A DNA stretch of 64,000 nucleotides from Pandoraea apista (GTDB taxonomy: Bacteria; Pseudomonadota; Gammaproteobacteria; Burkholderiales; Burkholderiaceae): assembly GCF_001465595.2 (NCBI RefSeq), contig NZ_CP013482.1, positions 13,294 through 77,293 on the forward strand. Reading direction: 5' to 3'. Below are positions 57,172-64,000 of this stretch, in pieces; the stretch's first letter is position 1; each line of letters opens with the position of its first letter. Both the position numbers and the translations under genes were made by a program. The notes below the pieces were generated by a model. The model was not told the DNA's origin, ran no database searches, and saw only the letters and a program-made list of their open reading frames with translations.

Positions 57172-59139
57172 TTAAGGACGGCCGGTAATGATGGCCTCTA
57201 ACTCCCCCGGTCGGCTCCGTCGGTACAGTTGATAGTAGTGGGCTCCGCCCTCAAGATTCAGGTGAGTGGTGTCGTTGCTTCTGTAAAGCGGGATGTTTCC
57301 GGCGGCCGTGGCACACATCCCATTACTACATGCGGCACCATACGTGTGCATCACTTTCACCGCCGGCAGGCGGGCCGCCAAATTCCCTACAACCTCATGA
57401 TTCGCCGCCTCAACGCCGGCCGCCGACTGGCGGCTGAATTCGCACGATCGAGCGAACGGTGACCACCTCAATCCGTTGTACAACGGACAGTTGATGAGCC
57501 CGTCAGGCATGGGGGGAACATCATCAAGGATGACGACTTGCTTGCCGGCGTCGAGCAGCGCCTTCGCCGTGCGGTAGAGATCCTCGTCAATCTGCTCTGG
57601 GCCAAACCCTCGCTCGTTACGCTTCACGTTTGACGGCGCTACGTACGCCCCCCATGTACCCGATAGGAAAACAACTTCAATGTCGCTGCTTTTCAGCAGA
57701 TAGTTCATGACCAGTCGATCATGTTCGCGGCATGGTTCATCCATATTCGGCCGCGTGCCGATCGGAGGATCCGCGACCGGAGGGCAGAGCGGCCGCGCCA
57801 TGTCGTGAACACTTAACCCGAACTCGTTGCCCAACTCCCGGAAGAAGTACACGAAGTGATAGGCGTGAGAGTCGCCCCACAGGACGGCCTTTCTTCCGCC
57901 TGGCGCCCCGACAGAACATTTCGCTTCCGACGTAACCCCTACAGCCCCCCAGCACAGTGCCCCTCGTCCCTGCATCCAGTCACGGTCGGTCGACGCGGTA
58001 TAGATTTCTCGAAATTGCTGGGGATACATGAACAGAAAGTTTGTGGACGTTCTTCCCACCGCCACAGTAGAAGCAGCAAGTGCGATCGGTGCCAGGATGT
58101 AACCGATCACGGCTCTCCTAAAGCTCACTCGCGCATAGCGCAACGGCTGCTCGACATACCGATGGGAAAGCGCAGCAACAACGAAACTCAACGCTACCGC
58201 GCAGACGATCGCGACGTCGCTCGTCAGCCCGAACCGCCGAAACGCAAAAAGTATCGGCCAGTGCCAGAGATAGATGCCATACGACCGGAGGCCGATCCAG
58301 AGCGCAACGCGATTTCCAAGCACTGCACGGATCACTTTCGAGTCGTGTCCCGAAAGAATCAGCAGAGCAGCGGGCACCGTCGGGGCGAGCGCCCAAACTC
58401 CAGGGAACGGCTTTCCGCCAATAAAAGTGGCGCATGCCAGCACGCCAATAAGCGAGAGAACGGCTAAGAGTCCACGAGCGGTTCGCGCGCTATTCCACTG
58501 GCCTAGAAACGCAACTACAACGCCCAAGATGAACTCGAACGCACGATACTGGCTGAAGTAGTAAGCCCCTGGCGCTCCCGCGCGGACTGCCATCTCTGAC
58601 CAAGCCAGAGACGCAAGCCCGAGTGCAATGAACGAAGCAATTTTGACGCGTGCTCGCGCATGACGAAGCCCAAACAACACCAGCGGAAACACCAGATAGA
58701 ATTGCTCTTCGACCGAGAGAGACCATGTGTGAAGTAGCGGCTGTTGCTCCGCCGTCGGTGCGAAGTAGCCCGTCATCTTCGCCAGGTAGACATTCGATGC
58801 GAAGCCCGCGACGTAGGCCATGTTCTTGGCAACCTCCATCGCGTCGTCCGGGATGAGAAACACCACGCTGAAAGCGAAGGTGACTGCCATCATCACGAAC
58901 AATGCCGGAACTAACCGTTTCGCACGGCGCACGTAGAAGTCGCGGAAGCGGAAGTTCCCCGCCGCTTGAGCACTACAGATGCTCCGGGTGACGACGAATC
59001 CAGAGATTACGAAAAAGATATCGACCCCAACGAAGCCACCGGCGAGTTGGCTAACCCCAGCATGGCAGGCTACGACGAGAAGCACGGCGAGCGCGCGGAG
59101 GCCGTCCACGTCGGGACGATAGTTTTTATTGCTGGTCAT
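57172..59139 (-). CDS. OafA/YrhL-type acyltransferase with SGNH domain, 655 aa
   Basis: Acyltransferase-3 membrane part (residues ~1-370, about ten spans). It starts MTSNKNYRPDVDGLRALAVL, with VDIFFVISGFVVTRSI and LLHTWSLSVEEQFYLVFPLV. A periplasmic SGNH-hydrolase-like domain (about 400-655) has VLWGDSHAYH and the late DTTHLN. Such proteins O-acetylate LPS or other surface glycans. On a plasmid it could alter phage receptor or antigen surfaces. It is a single gene; 59140-59246 shows no gene. Confidence 0.9.
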   Translation of the reverse strand: MTSNKNYRPDVDGLRALAVLLVVACHAGVSQLAGGFVGVDIFFVISGFVVTRSICSAQAAGNFRFRDFYVRRAKRLVPALFVMMAVTFAFSVVFLIPDDAMEVAKNMAYVAGFASNVYLAKMTGYFAPTAEQQPLLHTWSLSVEEQFYLVFPLVLFGLRHARARVKIASFIALGLASLAWSEMAVRAGAPGAYYFSQYRAFEFILGVVVAFLGQWNSARTARGLLAVLSLIGVLACATFIGGKPFPGVWALAPTVPAALLILSGHDSKVIRAVLGNRVALWIGLRSYGIYLWHWPILFAFRRFGLTSDVAIVCAVALSFVVAALSHRYVEQPLRYARVSFRRAVIGYILAPIALAASTVAVGRTSTNFLFMYPQQFREIYTASTDRDWMQGRGALCWGAVGVTSEAKCSVGAPGGRKAVLWGDSHAYHFVYFFRELGNEFGLSVHDMARPLCPPVADPPIGTRPNMDEPCREHDRLVMNYLLKSSDIEVVFLSGTWGAYVAPSNVKRNERGFGPEQIDEDLYRTAKALLDAGKQVVILDDVPPMPDGLINCPLYNGLRWSPFARSCEFSRQSAAGVEAANHEVVGNLAARLPAVKVMHTYGAACSNGMCATAAGNIPLYRSNDTTHLNLEGGAHYYQLYRRSRPGELEAIITGRP

Positions 59140-59246
59140 TCACGTGCTTCGCTCACCGATGGAGAGCGACCCCGAAATATTTTTGAAGAAGTGCGGTTAG
59201 AGAAATGCGAGCGGGCGGCGGGCGTTTCTATCACCCTCACGGCGGG

Positions 59247-59920
59247 TCAGATCCGCGTCGCAAGCCAAACCACAGGATCAGAACCGGAAATCAACAGAAA
59301 CAGCCCCGCACCCGACAGAAACGGGCCAAAAGGCAACACGTCTTCCGCGCGACTACCCCATCTAATCACCGCGAGGAATAAGCCCGTCGCGGCCGCAATC
59401 AGGAGCATTGACGGAACTGAGGCGACGCCCATCCACGCGCCTATACCGGCGGCCAGTTTAAAGTCGCCCTGCCCCATGCCGTCCTCGCCTTTGCGGATCC
59501 GCCGGAATGCATTTACCGCCCAGAGCGCAGCAAAAGCCGCTGTCGCGCCGGCGACCGACTCGGCTACAGACGTGCGCCACCCCATCCAATTCGCAAAATT
59601 CCGACGCCAATCAACGGGAGGGTGATGACGTCGGGAAGCATGAGTGTTTGGTAGTCGACGAGGGCAAGCAGGGTCAGCAACCATGCCAGAGTTGCCCCCA
59701 CGACGACGATGCCCGCACTCTGACTTCTAGCCGTCAGAGCCGCACATATCGCGGCAAACGCTAAGGTGACGGCCGCTTTTGTACTTGCTTGGTACGCAAC
59801 CCCCTCATCGCACTCGTTCTCGCATGCGAGAACCATTGCCGCTCGCGACGCCGCAGGGAAAAGGAGCGCCCCTGCGCAAAGCCCCGCAGCGCCACTCAGC
59901 ACCAGGCTCAACAGGTTCAT
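59247..59920 (-). pseudogene. Type IV prepilin peptidase, frameshifted as read
   Basis: Two overlapping frames read as one A24 prepilin peptidase. The first (from ATG 59920) has ALVDYQTLMLPDVITLPLIG with the first catalytic Asp. The second has RIRKGEDGMGQGDFKLAAGI with the GxGD motif. Joining needs one extra base in the TTTT run near 59600-59604, which would give GVGIFANWMGW. It may be a sequencing indel rather than a dead gene. Overlaps the preceding gene by ATGA. Confidence 0.7.
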
Positions 59921-60306
59921 GACTGCGCTGTCCTGCTCCGTCCGTGCCACCACTCAGCGGCGCCGAGAATCGCAACGTATCCAAGAACCGTTTGCGGGAT
60001 GAGAATCCATGCGGCGGCGACTTGCCTGAGCAACATGTCCACGGCCCGGTTGTAAGGCAGCCCGAGGGTTCGATTGCCGAAAACGTAGGTGAAATAAATC
60101 AGAAACAATGCGGCCACGACGAAAAGCACGCCTTTAACCCGCAAACCGCGATAGCCCAGGAATGCCCCAATAAAATAAATCGGTAGCGAGAGGCACCAGT
60201 CGGTCAACGAGGACGTGTAACCCATCACGACATAGGCGAGATGCCCAAAGGCCGCACCAAGGACCGTCAGGGCAAACGCCTGACGGGGCAAGCTTGAGGT
60301 GTTCAT
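59917..60306 (-). CDS. Polytopic membrane protein, 129 aa
   Basis: About four hydrophobic segments (MNTSSLPRQAFALTVLGAAF onward; VLFVVAALFLIYFTYVFG in the middle; WILIPQTVLGYVAILGAA near the end). Coupled by ATGA at both ends to its neighbours. Not recognised; perhaps works with the prepilin peptidase. Confidence 0.6.
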   Translation of the reverse strand: MNTSSLPRQAFALTVLGAAFGHLAYVVMGYTSSLTDWCLSLPIYFIGAFLGYRGLRVKGVLFVVAALFLIYFTYVFGNRTLGLPYNRAVDMLLRQVAAAWILIPQTVLGYVAILGAAEWWHGRSRTAQS

Positions 60307-60593
60307 CGTGACTTCTTCCGCCGGCGTTCCGCCTGGTCGATAAGAGCTTTCTCGATTGCCGCTCGCTCTGAGCGGTCATCTTCCGCCAGATAAATCAACG
60401 CTTGGTTGGCCTCCGCGCAGAGGCGTACTCGACTGAGTTCACGTCCGCCTTCGGCTTCGAGTTGCTCCTTTAGCCGACGCGTACGGACAGTGGAAATTTC
60501 CCGCGGTCGCGGGGTGTCCACTCTCGGCCGTCCGCGGCCTCGCGGCTTTTCCACGGCCTGCTGTGTTGAAGTTTCGGCTTTGCTCTTCATCAT
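60303..60593 (-). CDS. Small DNA-binding protein with AT-hook-like start, 96 aa
   Basis: KPRGRGRPRVDTPRPREIST at 18-37 (AT-hook-like GRGRP), then GGRELSRVRLCAEANQALIY and SERAAIEKALIDQAERRRKK, a ribbon-helix-helix-like pattern. Paralogous to the protein at 45876-46121. Both ends overlap neighbours (ATGA), inside a membrane-protein operon. Possibly its regulator. Confidence 0.6.
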   Translation of the reverse strand: MMKSKAETSTQQAVEKPRGRGRPRVDTPRPREISTVRTRRLKEQLEAEGGRELSRVRLCAEANQALIYLAEDDRSERAAIEKALIDQAERRRKKSR

Positions 60594-60809
60594 CGACCTT
60601 CAATTTCCTTGCGCTTCAACGCGCGAAACCGGATCCATACCACCGTCACGAACAAGGCGATCGCAAGTGACGGCAATGCGGGGGGAAGAACTCGTTCACG
60701 GTCTGCGCCAGCCCAAACGCCGAAGCCAAGCAGAACAACCGGCATGCTCCACGCAATGAATGTCCAGCGCCCCCCAAAATCGGCCGAACCTCAGAATAAC
60801 GCTATTCAT
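60590..60809 (-). pseudogene. Small membrane protein gene, frameshifted as read
   Basis: ATG at 60809 overlaps the next stop, and TGA at 60590-60592 overlaps the next start, but 220 bases is not a multiple of three. With five rather than six G in the run near 60770-60775 the product would be MNSVILRFGRFWGRWTFIAW followed by a two-span membrane protein ending KRKEIEGR, 72 aa. Probably a homopolymer error. Confidence 0.55.
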
Positions 60810-61174
60810 TTCCCCACCTTCTCCCTGCCGTTTTGCGGGCCATCGCTGCGTAGCTTGTCCGCCACCGCGTTACGCGCCGTCTCGTAGTCGAGATTCTCGT
60901 CAGGTGACTTCGTCACGTACGTCCCCCTGTCATCCATAATTGCCATGAAGATGTTATGCGACGCACTCTGCCGGATCTTCCCGTCTGTCATGGCATCTGC
61001 GATGACCTGACGGGCGGCGCGGCTATCAGGCCAGTTGTTTGCGATGTTTGTGTACTGCCAGGCAGGGATTTCTTTCGCGGATTCCCACGCCCCAAGGGCA
61101 CCGCCAGCCACTGCGCACAGGACCGGAACCACGATGTACGGTGCAATAAAACGCGTCGTTTTTGATAGTTTCAT
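60806..61174 (-). CDS. Unknown membrane-anchored protein, 122 aa
   Basis: ATG at 61174 (in copy A, position 29). N-terminal anchor MKLSKTTRFIAPYIVVPVLC, then a periplasmic helical domain (SRAARQVIADAMTDGKIRQS). A GTG at 61204 is possible. The gene crosses the circle join, which confirms that the two ends are continuous. First of the coupled run down to the prepilin peptidase. Confidence 0.6.
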   Translation of the reverse strand: MKLSKTTRFIAPYIVVPVLCAVAGGALGAWESAKEIPAWQYTNIANNWPDSRAARQVIADAMTDGKIRQSASHNIFMAIMDDRGTYVTKSPDENLDYETARNAVADKLRSDGPQNGREKVGK

Positions 61175-64000
61175 CTCGATTTTTCTGTTGCATTGAGCGA
61201 TCACTTCACGGCAGGAGGGCTTTAACCGTCGTCCGTGATATTTCGTTACTTGCCTGGAGCCAACGGATCGTTATCAAAGACGAGCGTTTTTCCGAGTAGT
61301 TAGCGCCCACGGTTCGCCAGAACATCCAGCAAATGTTGCCCCATGATGTCCGTCATCCAGGGGGCGAATATTAAATAAACGAACGTGGCGAATCCGAGCA
61401 CAATACTGCCGCTGCGAATCGCTTCGCAACAAACCAACGTCTCGTCGTGACTTGTTCCATGTGATATTTCCGTAGTTACGCCGACTTGTCGCAGGTGATG
61501 GTCTTGGCGAGCCAGCCATGTCGATTCGCGAGCGCACGCTTCACGAGTTCAACCGTGCACGCTCCCCCGCTGAAAGTCGTCTTGACGTGAGCAACCTCGC
61601 CCACAAACTTCCGGCTCCTCGTTCACATGAACCGGATCGATTTGTACGCCTTCCCGACTGCCTCGGCGGCAGCAAATCGTGCTGCAAGCAACGATCCCGG
61701 TTGAGCGTGTTCGCCGCAAGCACTAAGCAGCGCAGAGGCGGCCAAGTAGACGGTCCATTTCGTGACGGAGCCCATCCATTCGCGTCCGAGTTTTTGGTGT
61801 GGTCATGTAATCTCCGATTAGTGGTTGTTGCACGCCACACGCTTCTTCAGAAACGCCCAGAGGCCCCCGCAAAGAGAAGGCAAATCACACCCAAAACAGC
61901 GAACCACCAATTGCTCTCGCCTTCCATTGCGCTCGCTAGCCTGTCTCCCGCACGAACGAGGGTTGAAACCCCTCCCAGCAACATTTGCTACGGCGGAATA
62001 TTTCATTTACTCGGCAAGGTCGTAGTCGGCACTGGTCGGCCAATTAACGCCATCGAGGGCGCGAAGGGGACTCTTGAATGCGGGCCTGCGCCTGGAGCAA
62101 CTTGTCGCGCAACTCGTAAGGGTTGTGGTGAACTCCATAGCCGTTCTTTCTCACCGAACCTGACAAGGCGTTGTACGCAGCTTGCCAAGCCTTCTCGGCG
62201 GCGTCACAACCCTTCTCAGCCGCATTCAGCTTTGCCTTCGCTTGTTGCTTCGTAGTCATGTTCTGTCCTTTCGTCAATTCCGTCCGCGCCGACTTGGAAG
62301 GTCATTCATCGGCGGTCATCAGTGGAACCACCGCCGTGACGAAACCCATCATGCACGCGCCCAAGAGGCCAACAGGGAAGTCACTGCGGTCATAGCGCAA
62401 GCTTTGCCTGAATGTTGTCTCGACCGAGCGAATCCAGCATCGCCCATACCGCGCAATTCGCCGGCAACGCGACAACAAGAACAAGCAGCATGCAACGAAA
62501 TCGCGAAGCGAGATTGCCACACACCAGTTCAGCTTTGTGGCGACACAACCACTCCACACAGCTCCGAGAGAGGATGCCCAAACCATGAGAATCGCTGGCC
62601 ACGCCGTTGAGTAACCTCCGGTCAAAAGTTCGTGCCATCCGTACCACACCCACCCGAATACACTCCCTCCCTTGAGGGCCAATGCAACCAACAGGATGGC
62701 ACCCGCGACGCCCAATGCAATGCTACGTCCGCAATCGACCATCGCTGCCCGTACAGTCTGAACATGGTTCACCATCTTCTGCACCTCTCACTCATCTCAA
62801 GCCCAGCTAACCGCCGTACTGACGAGCCCGATGGCAAACGCCACGAGCGCGATGACAATGGCACCTAACGCAAAACCTCTCATGACTATTCTCTATTGTG
62901 AAATGGGTTATTCGGCCGACAGGAGACCTAGCTTTATGAGGCGTGCTCGAATTGCCCCTCTGGTTCGACCGAACTGACTTCCAAGGGCGGTCAACCGGCC
63001 ATTGCTATACGGGAGCGCAGCATTTTCCTACCGATCGTACTTCGCGAGAAGACGCTTAGCGTCCTCTTCGTCTCCGGGAATCGGCTGACCCGAGCCGAGC
63101 CGATCTTCAAGTGCGCGAGCGAGTGACCAGTCCGTTCCGCGATCGCCCTTGTCTTCCAGTTCGTGGTGCAGATACGCCAGTCGATTCGCAAGGCGAGTCG
63201 TACGGGCGAATTCAATTTCTTTCGCGAAATGCACACCGTCGGAGTGAGCAATGGAACCGCCTTCGGTCAACGCTACGGTGTTCGCCTCAGCCCCTTCGCT
63301 CGAGTCCGATACGATCAGGGCCAGCGCGTCCCCCTGGGGGAGCTACTCACAGAGATGTCCGTGTGCAGGCCAAGGGCTTTCAATTTCTGTGCTGCTTCAC
63401 GGAGGATCCCCGTGGCGGCTTCGTTGTCGAAAATGCTCATGTTTTGTCTTATCCTTTGTGCCGGTCAGTCCGGCGATTTTTTCCTGTTTAGCGTGCAGAC
63501 GGATGCGCCGCGATGTCGGCAGACACTTCGGTCCACTCAACGACGTACCCTGGAATCTTCCCAGCTTCGTCTCGGCTCTCAGGCTTGTAGACGTGCGTAC
63601 CGTCCCTCAGCCTCTCCGCGTACATGCAGGCAGCAGCTCGCGTGCGAAGAGATCCGATCGACTGCCAATGCCCGCCATCGCCAGTGGCCGGAACTCGTAG
63701 AATTGCGTCCTGCCTATCTCGCGCATCGGTACTTGGCAATGCCAAGCTCCGTCGAACCACTCCATTCTGACGATGTCGCTCTCCCACAGGCCGGGGACAG
63801 CTTTGCCGTCCGAGCCCTTAGAGCGCTTCAACGCGCGCATGGATTCTGGTTGGATACGCATGAATTCCCCGATTCGTTTAGCTGGCGAAAAAGAACTCGC
63901 GAGCGCAGAGAGTGTCCAGCGACTCATCGAGTACCGCACTTGCCGCTTCGTGCGAGTGTCGGCCATTGGGCCAAACGGTGTCAGGACCGGCGAGAATGCC
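61146..64000. repeat. Terminal overlap, copy B (lower-quality copy)
   Basis: Same sequence as 1-2857, with indels near 61402 (-), 61605 (+), 61640 (-), 61792 (+), 61867 (-), 61985 (+), 62067 (+), 62378 (-), 62396 (-), 62491 (+), 62527 (+), 62897 (-), 63341 (-) and 63671 (-), plus one A/C difference near 62344. It holds second, mostly frameshifted images of the small genes described at 155-2965. The 28-codon ORF (62797-62883) is intact. The amber codon at 63028 is conserved. Not separate genes. Confidence 0.93.

Noticed and set aside
1..64000. PromA plasmid as the overall class
   Set aside because: KorA/IncC/KorB/Ssb/RepA would fit, but the complete RP4-ordered traM-to-traC region, trbA-P order and kle/korC genes point to an IncP-1-like backbone.
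61146..64000. Second set of small genes as a real duplication with pseudogenes
   Set aside because: The differences are single-base indels, mostly in homopolymers, and the two segments sit exactly at the two contig ends.
1..64000. tRNA or rRNA genes
   Set aside because: No cloverleaf with a conserved T-loop and no rRNA-like stretch was seen.

Overview
The window is one conjugative plasmid, read once round and then about 2.86 kb further. Bases 1-2857 recur at 61146-64000, differing almost only by single-base indels. The natural molecule is therefore a circle of about 61.1 kb whose overlapping contig ends were not merged. The backbone is that of an IncP-1 (RP4/RK2)-like plasmid of a GC-rich Gram-negative host. 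A beta-proteobacterium such as the Burkholderia/Ralstonia group is my inference, from the H-NS-type protein and general composition; nothing in the window fixes the species.

Layout. 4.1-17.6 kb is a Tra1-like DNA-processing region in RP4 order: traC primase (ArdC fusion), a gene in the traD position, topoisomerase III (traE/topB), traF, traG, traI with a traH-like gene nested inside it, traJ, oriT with its nic site, then divergent traK-traL-traM. 17.6-24.6 kb is central control and stability: a kfrA remnant, a kfrC-like gene, a Fic-KfrB fusion with a VbhA-like antitoxin, korB, incC overlapping korA, kleE, korC and a klcB-like gene. 25.0-26.9 kb is the replicon: seven iterons, a RepA-type initiator and ssb. 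The RepA is not the IncP-1 TrfA, although it occupies the ssb-trfA position opposite trbA. 27.0-40.1 kb is the Tra2-like mating-pair system trbA-J, L, M, N and a TrbP/TraX protein, without trbK in its usual place.

The backbone is tied together by ten perfect KorB operators (TTTAGCSGCTAAA), KorA operators at the korA and ssb-repA promoters, and two paired palindromic promoters that fit KorC. KorA, KorB, KorC, IncC and TrbA would thus coordinate replication, partition and transfer as in RP4.

The accessory load begins at 40.2 kb. It holds an inverse autotransporter (intimin/invasin type) with about ten Ig-like domains, a cobalamin-riboswitch-controlled BtuB-like receptor, a serine recombinase with an H-NS-like protein, a Phd/PIN toxin-antitoxin pair and a TrbK-like protein. 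After these comes a long minus-strand series of small unknown genes (52.6-57.1 kb), including a candidate ADP-ribosyltransferase and a HEPN-like protein. The last part is an acyltransferase and a translationally coupled run of small membrane genes with a prepilin peptidase. That run continues through the join into 1-3.9 kb and ends at a degenerate tyrosine recombinase. Several breaks near the contig ends look like sequencing indels rather than biology.
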